A stretch of DNA of 7,649 bases from Candidatus Poseidoniales archaeon. GTDB lineage: Archaea > Thermoplasmatota > Poseidoniia > Poseidoniales > Thalassarchaeaceae. Below are positions 1 through 6,470 of the stretch, piece by piece. How positions within the stretch are numbered: the stretch's first letter is position 1; the number at the start of each line of letters is the position of its first letter. Under the pieces are notes generated by a model. The model was not told the origin of the DNA and searched no databases. It saw nothing but the letters and a program-made list of their open reading frames with translations. Made by a program: the position numbers and the translations under genes. The DNA lies in assembly GCA_028821815.1 (NCBI GenBank), contig JAPKEY010000069.1, positions 1 through 7,649 of the forward strand. Direction: 5' to 3'.

Positions 1-333
1 GGGACAAGTCCAGTCCCCCTCTTTCATGGGGATGCCACTTCCGCTTCGATCATCACGTCCACCTCGATCATCACGGCGCCCTCGATCATTGCTCCGTTCT
101 TTGGGTGGTGCAATTTCGACAGGTTGGCCGACCAGCAATTGAGATTCGACATCTCTGAATGGAATGATATGAACTACAGCTGCTGAAACTTCACCGATGA
201 CGGTATCGACCTTTCCAACCCACTTTCCACCAGGAAGTTGCATTACTTGACCTAGTTTGGGTGCATCACCTGTGAAAGGGGCAAGCATACCCCCTTCGTG
301 GCTTATTTCACGGATATGTGCGTCAAAAGCCAT
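1..333 (-). CDS. Gar1-like RNA-binding protein with RG-rich linker and start of a RanBP2-type zinc finger (3' end cut by window)
   Basis: The 111 visible residues show three parts. Residues about 22-75 resemble the Gar1 beta-barrel: APKLGQVMQ, then GKWVGKVDTVIGEV, then a VHII strand and LVGQPVEI. Gar1 is the H/ACA ribonucleoprotein subunit that helps the Cbf5 pseudouridine synthase handle rRNA substrates. Residues about 79-98 are a charged linker of Arg, Asp and Gly with near-repeats GRRDDR and GGRDDR. The last residues, GDWTCP (106-111), match the opening of a RanBP2-type zinc finger (W-x-C-P), whose remaining cysteines lie outside the window. The start is the ATG at 333, preceded by GGTGA with a 4-nt spacer; an ATG at 344 is out of frame and soon meets a stop. 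It lies 45 bp downstream of the secreted-protein gene on the same strand. The Gar1 assignment is moderate because the match is short; a Gar1-like barrel in another RNA-binding protein is possible. Confidence 0.72.
   Translation of the reverse strand, partial: MAFDAHIREISHEGGMLAPFTGDAPKLGQVMQLPGGKWVGKVDTVIGEVSAAVVHIIPFRDVESQLLVGQPVEIAPPKERSNDRGRRDDRGGRDDRSGSGIPMKEGDWTCP
47..90. repeat. Degenerate 18-bp tandem repeat inside the Gar1-like gene
   Basis: Two full units starting CGATCATCACG (47-64 and 65-82) and a partial third (83-90) follow each other with an 18-bp period. In the gene's frame each unit encodes six residues of the Arg/Asp/Gly linker, so the period keeps the reading frame. This is a likely site of length variation between strains. 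Confidence 0.75.
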
Positions 334-378
334 GCTTTCACCATGCCGAGGCGGCAGCGCGCCACGTATGAAGGCTCC

Positions 379-2448
379 CTATTCTCTACGATGCTGACCG
401 AGGCCCGCTAAGGCAATTGCACCGAGGGCTGCAAATAGACTGAAGCCCGGTAAACCTCCACCCTCCTCACTACCCGCGCCTCCATTGGAAGGTGGTGGTG
501 TCACAGGGTCATCAGTTGGTGTTGCACCCGCATCGTGGGTCATGGTCACACATTGATTCCAATTATCACAAGCTGTGAGTAAGATTGTATTTGTTTCTGA
601 ATCCGGGATTCCTGCACCAAAGGCAAACCACGTCTGGCCAGCGAACATTTCTATTGGTTCAGCCCAAGAGAATCCGTTGTCGGTTGCAGTGATGGTAATT
701 TGGTCACCATCGGGGTCACTCCAACGTCCAGTCATCTCGTAGTTTTCACCGATCCAATCACCTGAATCAATGATGAGAAGGGGTGGGCTTGATGCTTTTG
801 ATGTTCCTAAATCATACGTGTATGAGAAATCAGCCATACCGTTTCCTTGGGCATTGATACGGACCATGAAGGGCCCAGGTGACATCGAAGAAAGATCGAC
901 TGAGACAACGGTTTCTCCATTCATGGTCACCAAGTCACTACTTGTTTGCGCATCATCCTGAACGAGTGTGACCACTGCATCCATGCTTGGCATTCCTGCG
1001 GTAGGTGTCATTGTCACCGTTGCAGCGCCACCACTGGAACTTCCAGTGACTCGCATGGGAACTTGCAACGTGTAATTGCGAACGTCTGTGGTTTGTCCGG
1101 AGGAGTCCATTGCGTGACAGGACACAGTCGTACTATCCTGACCGGCGGGCGCAGATGCATACAATCCTCCTCCATCACTATTCATTGACCAACCATTCGC
1201 ACCCGTACAGGAGATGAGTGGTGAGCCTTGATCATCGGTTGCCCAAGCCCCCATCTGTCCAGTTGATACGAAGTAAGCCACACCATCATCTGCAATTGTC
1301 ATGATTTCACCTTCAATGGGTGCCGTTGCAGTCCACACGGGGGGATCATCAACTTCAGGTGGTTCAGTTGTCATATCGAAGAACATGTCTTGGCCAGTCG
1401 GCCAATTGTTCATGTCATACTCAACATGAACTTCTATGCGAAGGCGTGTTTCCCCTTCAATACTGACAAGTCGACTCTCTTGAGTGACAGTCCCATCTGC
1501 CATGCAAGTACCAGGTACAGGCGCATCACCTTGGTGGTCATTGTTTTCCTGATTAATCAGGCGACCATCACACTCCTCAAACATCCCAACACGAAGCCCT
1601 TCTAGGGCAGGGAATGTTGCCGCGAGGTCCGCATTGGTCATGTTTGAAGTATTCATTGCGAGGGTGAATTCATCGTTGGATAGTCCACCCAGTGTCAGAC
1701 CATCGAACACAAAGGTTCCATTCAACCAAACGATGATTCTGCATTCATCAGGATCATTGATTGTGGTGTCACAATTTCTTCCTGAAGTAATCGGAATATT
1801 TGGTATTTCGACACAGTTTGAGTTGGGTGATGATACACAGGCTCTCTCGTCAATATGATTCATGGGCATCAGATTCCATTCTTCAACTGTTAATGGGCGT
1901 TCTTCGGTATTCTCCCAAGTTGCATTGTACCAATTGACCCCCTCACCACCACGGTGTGCGGGCCCTCCTCTGAAGCCAACTCGCGGGTTGGTTTGTGTGA
2001 CACATTCTGAGGCAATATTGTCGATAGCGTTGTATTCATCTGATGAAAGCCAGCCATTATTTCCGCCAGGGAGGCCTTCAAAGAGTCCTTCTAAATCCAA
2101 TCGAACTTGATCGGAAAGACTGCCATTAATCCATGCGACTGCTTGTACGTATGCCGAAGACCAGTCGTCATTAAGTTGAATGTCAAAAGTGGCATGTGTA
2201 TAATTGAACATGTCCTCAAACGTCAATCCTTCACAGGCTGCCTCGACAGAATTTTGTCGTGAGGTGGTATCTGAAGGCTCAATTCCCTCAGTAACTTCAG
2301 TTGGCAATTGAACCGTACTTGCAAGCATCAGTGCGGTTAGCAGGATGGCCCAAAGGCTGCACTTGGTTGAACTTCGCATAACATCCGGGCTAGGTTGACG
2401 CTTGAATATGCTTTCCCGGATTGCATCGAGTGTAGTTAGGAACACCAT
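379..2448 (-). CDS. Large secreted multidomain protein with PGF-CTERM-type surface anchor
   Basis: 689 residues from the longest start. A hydrophobic signal segment spans residues 31-46 (LWAILLTALML). The C-terminus has a Thr/Pro/Gly/Ser-rich linker (about 643-665), LPGF (666-669), a hydrophobic helix and the basic tail QHRRE, the layout of PGF-CTERM anchors processed by archaeosortase in other euryarchaea. The mature part has 12 cysteines and seven N-glycosylation sequons (for example Asn82, Asn108, Asn243, Asn458). Residues about 370-640 look like two or three beta-sandwich (Ig/cadherin-like) domains; WSDPDGDQITITATDNG near 576-592 is typical of these. The N-terminal third (72-340) is cysteine-rich and I do not recognise it. 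The longest start lies 10 bp after the upstream stop, but Met24 (2379) would give a compact signal peptide and has a TATA-like AGCATATTC about 29 nt upstream, so it may be the true start. The ligand is unknown; binding or structural surface display is inferred. Confidence 0.9.
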   Translation of the reverse strand: MVFLTTLDAIRESIFKRQPSPDVMRSSTKCSLWAILLTALMLASTVQLPTEVTEGIEPSDTTSRQNSVEAACEGLTFEDMFNYTHATFDIQLNDDWSSAYVQAVAWINGSLSDQVRLDLEGLFEGLPGGNNGWLSSDEYNAIDNIASECVTQTNPRVGFRGGPAHRGGEGVNWYNATWENTEERPLTVEEWNLMPMNHIDERACVSSPNSNCVEIPNIPITSGRNCDTTINDPDECRIIVWLNGTFVFDGLTLGGLSNDEFTLAMNTSNMTNADLAATFPALEGLRVGMFEECDGRLINQENNDHQGDAPVPGTCMADGTVTQESRLVSIEGETRLRIEVHVEYDMNNWPTGQDMFFDMTTEPPEVDDPPVWTATAPIEGEIMTIADDGVAYFVSTGQMGAWATDDQGSPLISCTGANGWSMNSDGGGLYASAPAGQDSTTVSCHAMDSSGQTTDVRNYTLQVPMRVTGSSSGGAATVTMTPTAGMPSMDAVVTLVQDDAQTSSDLVTMNGETVVSVDLSSMSPGPFMVRINAQGNGMADFSYTYDLGTSKASSPPLLIIDSGDWIGENYEMTGRWSDPDGDQITITATDNGFSWAEPIEMFAGQTWFAFGAGIPDSETNTILLTACDNWNQCVTMTHDAGATPTDDPVTPPPSNGGAGSEEGGGLPGFSLFAALGAIALAGLGQHRRE

Positions 2449-2455
2449 AGGTGTT
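2441..2455. repeat. Perfect inverted repeat at the gene junction
   Basis: AACACC-ATA-GGTGTT forms two 6-bp arms around a 3-nt loop. It spans the gap between the membrane-protein stop (2459) and the longest start codon of the secreted protein (2448). No T-run follows on the minus strand, so I do not call it a terminator. If it acts at all, it could be an RNA hairpin over the upstream start codon or a protein site; chance is also possible. Confidence 0.45.
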
Positions 2456-2458
2456 CAA

Positions 2459-3316
2459 CTATGCATTTGCCGCAAGCCAAGGTTCAACATATTGGCTAGC
2501 GTATGGATCGCTTTCAAAGGGCAGAAATTCAGATCCCGGGAGATTCGGCTTAATGATAGTCAAAAGGTGCACTTCGCCACCCCATACCCCAATTGCAACC
2601 GTGATCATCTCAGCGATTTTATTGCCACTAATTTCAACATGTTTCAGTGTGTAAGGAAGCGTCCCCCCCTCATAATCGTAGGATTGCCCATGGGCAGTCG
2701 TTTCCAAAGTGAACCAGTCTGCATTCAAACCAATTCCCTCGAGTTGTTCCATCGCTTGTTTGAGACGAACTTCATCAGTTCCTGAACTCTCTAGGTGCCA
2801 CAACACCATCGAACCGGATCCAATTGCTGATAGGGTTCCAGGCAACCGGACATGATTGACGACCAGAATGGCAGCACCATCATTCCAGATATGCTGTTCT
2901 GATGCTGGCCAGTTGGGTGCATCGGGATTCTCAGTCTGTAGTGGAGTTCCCCATTCAGCTGCTCCTGTGGGTTCTGATACACCACCAAAACCAGAGATGA
3001 TCACACCGGCTACAATTGCTACAACCATTGCACTGCGGGCTTGCCAACGCGTTGGCCACATCTTGCGTGAATCTTCCGATGCTATGGCTCGAACTCCCAT
3101 CCCAATCGCACCTGCTGGAATCGCAATCCACCAACCGAGTGGGACTAATATGATTCCAATACAAAGTAAGGACAGACCTTGGCTGAATGAATCCGCTCGG
3201 AAGAAATCAACAACGTGGATATGTGGATATTTCCATTTCCATTCGATGCCGATAATACCCAGCCCGCACAGCAATGGAATCAGCCATACTGCAAGGGTGC
3301 CCCCAATCTCCATCAT
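2459..3316 (-). CDS. Membrane protein with exported C-terminal domain, function unknown
   Basis: 285 residues from the ATG at 3316. The N-terminal part has hydrophobic segments at about 5-24, 46-78 (long enough for two passes) and 95-112, giving three or four membrane helices. A soluble domain of about 170 residues follows with no further membrane segment; it contains several Trp residues and strand-like stretches such as AAILVVNHVRLPG and VHLLTIIKPN. I do not recognise this domain. A GTG at 3328 is an alternative start; ATG at 3316 has GAGGTG 11 nt upstream, and ATG at 3313 is also possible. The gene is the first of the minus-strand group and ends just before the secreted surface protein, so co-transcription is likely and a shared envelope role is a reasonable inference. 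It is divergent from the ABC-2 exporter genes. Confidence 0.82.
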   Translation of the reverse strand: MMEIGGTLAVWLIPLLCGLGIIGIEWKWKYPHIHVVDFFRADSFSQGLSLLCIGIILVPLGWWIAIPAGAIGMGVRAIASEDSRKMWPTRWQARSAMVVAIVAGVIISGFGGVSEPTGAAEWGTPLQTENPDAPNWPASEQHIWNDGAAILVVNHVRLPGTLSAIGSGSMVLWHLESSGTDEVRLKQAMEQLEGIGLNADWFTLETTAHGQSYDYEGGTLPYTLKHVEISGNKIAEMITVAIGVWGGEVHLLTIIKPNLPGSEFLPFESDPYASQYVEPWLAANA

Positions 3317-3421
3317 GCCCCGGTACACCTCGGCCCCATTGAATCATGTGGCGTCATGGCAAGTATTGATGGGATTTACAGCAACTCAATGAAGGGCGGA
3401 GCCTACGGCTGGGCGAGGGCC
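3317..3421. other. Divergent intergenic region, presumed promoters for both directions
   Basis: This 105-bp stretch lies between two divergently read genes, so promoters for both are expected here. I see no convincing TATA element in either direction. In-frame ATGs at 3356 and 3389 could extend the plus-strand ATPase into it, and a GTG at 3328 could extend the minus-strand gene. Confidence 0.45.
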
Positions 3422-4402
3422 ATGCTGGAACTTCGCGCAGCCACCTTTCGATACCCTGTTCGGCGTCCCCGGCGTTTCCGACCTTGGGCAACGATTCCTG
3501 GACCTGGGATCCGGGGAATTGACCTCACGCTGTCAAGCGGAACAATTCTTGGTTTGGTTGGGCCAAACGGTGCAGGAAAATCGACTCTGCTACAGGTCAT
3601 GGCCAATCTTTTACCCCTTGAAGATGGAACGCTGAGTGTTGAAGGCACAGCCACGGCAGAGGCGTGCCGAGCAGCCATTGGTTACATGCCCGAACGTGTT
3701 ACGTGGAATGGTCCCGGCAATGCTGAACAAGCGATTGAGCGTCTTTGTACAATGAGAAACATTTCAATTTCAAATGGGCACGATTTACTCGATTTGGTTG
3801 GATTAGGAAATCGCACTCTTGACGACTTGTCGACATTTTCTCAAGGAATGAAACAGCGCTTGAGCCTTGCAGCAGCACTGCTGGGAAAGCCGAAAATATT
3901 GCTTTTGGACGAACCCCTGAACGGGTTAGATCCTGTCGCTCAAGGCGCATTCAGGACATTACTTCGTCAACTTGCTAATCAGGGTACAAGTGTAGTCATT
4001 AGCAGCCATACACTATCCGATTTGGAACGCCTTGCTGATGAATTCGTTCTCATGCACCATGGTCGAATCGTTGCAGATGGTCCGTTGCTTGAAATTGAGC
4101 GTAATCTTGGCCTTCGCGCTACGATAGAAATCGCTGGACTTGGTATTCCACCGATTTCATTTGGAGATGGTATTGAGGCAAAGGAGATACCTCTTCATGA
4201 GGGTGAAGAGTGGGCTTACCACCTTCATTTGGCAAAGGGGGAATGGACCACTCAAAGACGTAGTGAGTTGGGCCCGGAGATGACATTTACACGATTACAA
4301 TCCGTCCCAGCCGGTCTTGAAACTGTAATCTCAGCAGCGACAGGTCTCGATATCGAAGACGCCGGATTCTCCATCTTATCGGAGGTTGATTCTGATGCGT
4401 AA
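3422..4402 (+). CDS. ABC-2 type exporter ATPase subunit
   Basis: 326 residues from the ATG at 3422, chosen because the protein then begins MLELRAATFRYP, the usual first strand of an ABC ATPase. ATGs at 3389 and 3356 are alternatives, and no start has a strong ribosome site. Motifs in order: Walker A GPNGAGKST (47-55), Q-loop region YMPE (88-91, with Glu as in many exporter ATPases), signature FSQGMKQR (139-146), Walker B ILLLDEP (159-165) with D-loop NGLD, and H-loop SSH (194-196). A C-terminal extension of about 105 residues (from about 222) is typical of ABC-2 exporter ATPases. An unusually basic insert, PVRRPRRFRP, sits between the first strands (12-21). It powers the permease encoded by the overlapping next gene. 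The substrate cannot be told from the sequence; NosF-like and drug or lipid exporters share this form. Confidence 0.93.
   Translation: MLELRAATFRYPVRRPRRFRPWATIPGPGIRGIDLTLSSGTILGLVGPNGAGKSTLLQVMANLLPLEDGTLSVEGTATAEACRAAIGYMPERVTWNGPGNAEQAIERLCTMRNISISNGHDLLDLVGLGNRTLDDLSTFSQGMKQRLSLAAALLGKPKILLLDEPLNGLDPVAQGAFRTLLRQLANQGTSVVISSHTLSDLERLADEFVLMHHGRIVADGPLLEIERNLGLRATIEIAGLGIPPISFGDGIEAKEIPLHEGEEWAYHLHLAKGEWTTQRRSELGPEMTFTRLQSVPAGLETVISAATGLDIEDAGFSILSEVDSDA
4381..4386 (+). promoter_or_regulatory. Shine-Dalgarno site for the ABC-2 permease
   Basis: GGAGGT lies inside the end of the ATPase gene, 8 nt before the ATG at 4395. It decides that start over the TTG at 4386, which overlaps the site itself, and supports translational coupling. 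Confidence 0.8.
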
Positions 4403-5228
4403 TCGTTTACAAACCATTTGGGTTGTTGCCCTTCACGATACTAAGGGACACGTTCGAAGTCAACGCATGCTCATTTTAGCCCCCTTGGTCATTTTTATTC
4501 TATGCGCAGCATGTTGGGGTTTGGCTGATTCAAGAATTGTTCCAGTTGGGTTGTCAGTCCATTCACCAGCAGATGTTTTGTTTCTTTCAAGCACATTTGT
4601 CGTATTCATTTCCACGCTTAGTGTAGTATTGCTCGGTTTTGATTCAATCAGTAAGCGGCGATTGACAGGTGAATTGGCCATTGATCTATCGCAACCCATG
4701 TCGAGATCAGATTATGCTTGGTCCCAACTATTGGGTGTATGGTTGGCTGCGATGATCCCGACAACCATTGGAATTATTGTCGGTGCTGCCTTAATTCATC
4801 GACAGATGGGTGTTTGGCCAGAATTTGGCGACATATCCATGTTCCTCATTTCCACCGGACTCTTGCTATGGTGGTACACTTGTCTACAGCTTCTCGCCTC
4901 ATCCATGGCTAGAGATGTCGGGGCCTCTGTCACGCTTGGTGTAGGTACCTGGCTATTCTTCGTATTTCTTTGGCTGATTCCAACTCTCATCGTTGCCCAA
5001 TCAATGGGGGTAGATGTCACCGACACCACCTCAATGGCTTTTGATCAAATCCAAGAGAAGACCGATTTGTTTAGTCCGAATGGTGTTTATCAATTGTTGA
5101 TGGAGACCCAACTTGCTTCGGTGAACCAACCACATCTTTCATCAAAATCCATCTGGCTATCCGCTTTAATTTGGTTCATGGCTCCAACTATGGCGTTTTT
5201 GAAGAGAATCGAGCATATGCGACCCTAA
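4395..5228 (+). CDS. ABC-2 type exporter permease subunit
   Basis: 277 residues with six predicted membrane helices (about 25-44, 58-82, 110-134, 148-170, 177-201, 250-270). The segment between helices 2 and 3, with SKRRLTGELAIDLSQPMSRS (86-105), is the conserved cytoplasmic coupling region of ABC-2 permeases (NosY-like: G-E-L ... L-S-x-P-x-S-R). The loop DLFSPNGVYQLL (224-235) matches the short LxPxxxY-type motif before the last helix in this family. The start ATG overlaps the ATPase stop by 8 bp and has a strong Shine-Dalgarno site, so the two subunits are made together. The complex would sit in the cytoplasmic membrane and export an unknown substrate. No accessory gene such as nosD is next to it, so a NosFY function is not supported beyond fold. 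Confidence 0.92.
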   Translation: MRNRLQTIWVVALHDTKGHVRSQRMLILAPLVIFILCAACWGLADSRIVPVGLSVHSPADVLFLSSTFVVFISTLSVVLLGFDSISKRRLTGELAIDLSQPMSRSDYAWSQLLGVWLAAMIPTTIGIIVGAALIHRQMGVWPEFGDISMFLISTGLLLWWYTCLQLLASSMARDVGASVTLGVGTWLFFVFLWLIPTLIVAQSMGVDVTDTTSMAFDQIQEKTDLFSPNGVYQLLMETQLASVNQPHLSSKSIWLSALIWFMAPTMAFLKRIEHMRP

Positions 5229-5249
5229 TTATACATTCTTTGATTAGAA

Positions 5250-5269
5250 TTTAGGGTAACCTAAACCTT
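5250..5269. promoter_or_regulatory. Operator box 1, DtxR/IdeR-like palindrome
   Basis: TTTAGGGTAACCTAAA is palindromic at 7 of 8 base pairs and is followed by CCTT. Its 17-bp core AGGGTAACCTAAACCTT (5253-5269) recurs exactly 45 bp downstream. Compared with the DtxR/IdeR consensus as I remember it (TTAGGTTAGCCTAACCTAA), 13 of 19 positions match. It abuts and overlaps the TATA-like element at 5268, so a bound repressor would block TBP/TFB. The exact regulator is inferred. Confidence 0.7.
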
Positions 5270-5275
5270 ATACAT
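5268..5275 (+). promoter_or_regulatory. TATA-like promoter element of the importer operon
   Basis: TTATACAT lies 51-58 nt before the lipoprotein start. With usual archaeal spacing, transcription would begin near 5296-5300, inside operator box 2, leaving a leader of about 26-30 nt. A second AT-rich candidate at about 5228-5236 is less well placed. Confidence 0.5.
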
Positions 5276-5293
5276 CAATTTCAGTGCGGCGAG

Positions 5294-5314
5294 TTTAAGG
5301 GTAACCTAAACCTT
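5294..5314. promoter_or_regulatory. Operator box 2, second copy of the DtxR/IdeR-like element
   Basis: It contains the same 17-bp core as box 1 (AGGGTAACCTAAACCTT at 5298-5314) with a slightly weaker palindrome, 6 of 8 pairs, because of one A in the left arm. It covers the expected transcription start, so binding here would also block initiation. It ends 11 bp before the lipoprotein start codon. I saw no third copy in the window. Confidence 0.7.
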
Positions 5315-5325
5315 GGTGTCAACCT

Positions 5326-6417
5326 ATGAAAAGAAATGAAATTCTGAAGAATGCAATGGTGGTTTGTCTATTGATGACAACAGCATTTGCTGGCTGCTTG
5401 GGTGATAGTGATGAAGAGGCAGATGATAGCAACATCATTCGCCTTGCATATACTGTGAAGGATGATTATGACAATCCTGACACAAATCCTCAGTTGATGG
5501 CTGATTATATTGCCGAACACTCTGGATATGAGGTTGAAATTTATCCAATTTCCAGTTCAAATGCAGCAATCGAGGCAGTTCGATTTAGCCATGCTGATGC
5601 AGCCTTCTTGGACGGGGGTGCAGCCTTCGTTGGTTGGAAGTCCCATGGTCTTGAAGCCATTCTTGCTGACACAAAGTCAGATGGGAGCACTTACTACACA
5701 GCAGCAGCATGGGTGCTTAACAGTTCCAACATCACCACTCTTGAGCAATTAGAAGGAAACAATTCCTGCCACACAGGTTGGTTGAAATCTGCAGGCATGC
5801 TAATGCCAATGGGTTACATGATTGGAGAAGGAATGGTCGACGTATTGGGAAATCCAGATGACGTCGAATCCCTACGTACCACTATCGAAGGTCATTTTGA
5901 TGTGGCGACAATTCCCGAAAAGGGTGCTCAATACTATGGCTATGGAGGTGCATTTGAATGTATGACTGCGGGTGTAGGAGATGTTGCGTTCGCCAAAAAA
6001 TCGTCATATGAAGATCACTGTGAAGGTAATGAATGGTGCCTAGAGCGCGGTGAGTATCGAATGCTTGAGCCCGCCTTCGGACAAGTGCCAACACACCCCG
6101 TGATGTGGGCCGACTCCGAGCGAAATCCGGCCAAACAAGATGCTTTCGTTGCAGCTATGCTTGCAATGAGTAGTGAGGTGTGGGTCGAAGATTATCCAAT
6201 AGGCGATACGAATTACACAGGTTGCTACAGTATGACAACCCAGCAAGTTGCAGACATCCCCCAGAACACATGTGGTGGGGAGATTCTCAAGAATGTCCTC
6301 GAGAATAGTGGTGCGGTCACAACCGTCAACAGTCAAGACCACCTTGGTTCGTACAGTGATGCCATTGCAAGCATCCCCGGAATCGATGCATACTTCGAAG
6401 ATAAGCACAGCAGTTGA
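5326..6417 (+). CDS. Transferrin-like substrate-binding lipoprotein of an ABC importer (predicted Fe(III) receptor)
   Basis: 363 residues. A lipoprotein signal ends at Cys24 (TAFAGC), followed by an acidic tether, so the protein is anchored outside the membrane. The mature length, about 340, equals one transferrin lobe. Residues match the transferrin iron site in order: Asp96 in ADAAFLDGG, Tyr124 in STYYTAA, Tyr206 in QYYGYGGAFEC and His257 in GQVPTHPV (human N-lobe Asp63, Tyr95, Tyr188, His249). The anion motif SCHTGWLKSAG gives Thr150 and Lys154, where human has Thr120 and Arg124. GVGDVAFAKKSS (216-227) is also close to transferrin. Cys148 and Cys212 match a transferrin disulfide; Cys232/Cys238 and Cys300/Cys316 may form two more. 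The first 90 residues look like PhnD-type binding proteins, with no transferrin N-terminal cysteines. The PhnD anion-binding Ser/Thr motif is not seen. GGTG lies 7 nt before the ATG. Ferric iron with carbonate is the inferred ligand. Confidence 0.93.
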   Translation: MKRNEILKNAMVVCLLMTTAFAGCLGDSDEEADDSNIIRLAYTVKDDYDNPDTNPQLMADYIAEHSGYEVEIYPISSSNAAIEAVRFSHADAAFLDGGAAFVGWKSHGLEAILADTKSDGSTYYTAAAWVLNSSNITTLEQLEGNNSCHTGWLKSAGMLMPMGYMIGEGMVDVLGNPDDVESLRTTIEGHFDVATIPEKGAQYYGYGGAFECMTAGVGDVAFAKKSSYEDHCEGNEWCLERGEYRMLEPAFGQVPTHPVMWADSERNPAKQDAFVAAMLAMSSEVWVEDYPIGDTNYTGCYSMTTQQVADIPQNTCGGEILKNVLENSGAVTTVNSQDHLGSYSDAIASIPGIDAYFEDKHSS

Positions 6418-6455
6418 GTCGAAAACAAGGAAATCCGGCGTTTCAAAAAGGGGTT

Positions 6456-6461
6456 AGGGGG
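6456..6461 (+). promoter_or_regulatory. Possible Shine-Dalgarno site deciding the ATPase start
   Basis: AGGGGG lies 9 nt before the TTG at 6471. It favours that start over the TTG at 6414, which overlaps the lipoprotein stop and has no ribosome site. Confidence 0.4.
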
Positions 6462-6470
6462 TCGGACATT

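Noticed and set aside
344..356. Hairpin TGCCG-AGG-CGGCA upstream of the Gar1-like gene
   Set aside because: The arms are only 5 bp in GC-rich sequence and no T-run follows on the minus strand, so neither a terminator nor a regulatory site is supported.
2402..2785. Plus-strand open frame opposite the membrane-protein and secreted-protein genes
   Set aside because: It has no domain, signal or ribosome site, and lies antisense to two well-supported genes; it is a shadow frame.
3215..3421. Upstream extension of the ABC-2 ATPase reading frame to 3215
   Set aside because: It would overlap the N-terminal coding part of the minus-strand membrane gene by about 100 bp and adds residues with no ABC-family similarity; the ATG at 3422 gives a normal first strand.
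3422..5228. Naming the exporter pair nosF/nosY
   Set aside because: The fold and motifs fit the wider ABC-2 family, but no nosD, nosZ or copper-related gene is adjacent in the window, so the specific name is not supported.
5229..5249. Terminator after the ABC-2 permease
   Set aside because: There are short T-rich stretches but no clear T-run or hairpin; a boundary here is likely from the operator region but not visible as a defined terminator.
5326..6417. Calling the lipoprotein a phosphonate-binding PhnD
   Set aside because: The N-terminal third is PhnD-like, but the central Ser/Thr phosphonate motif is replaced by SCHTG...KSAG and the full set of transferrin iron ligands is present.
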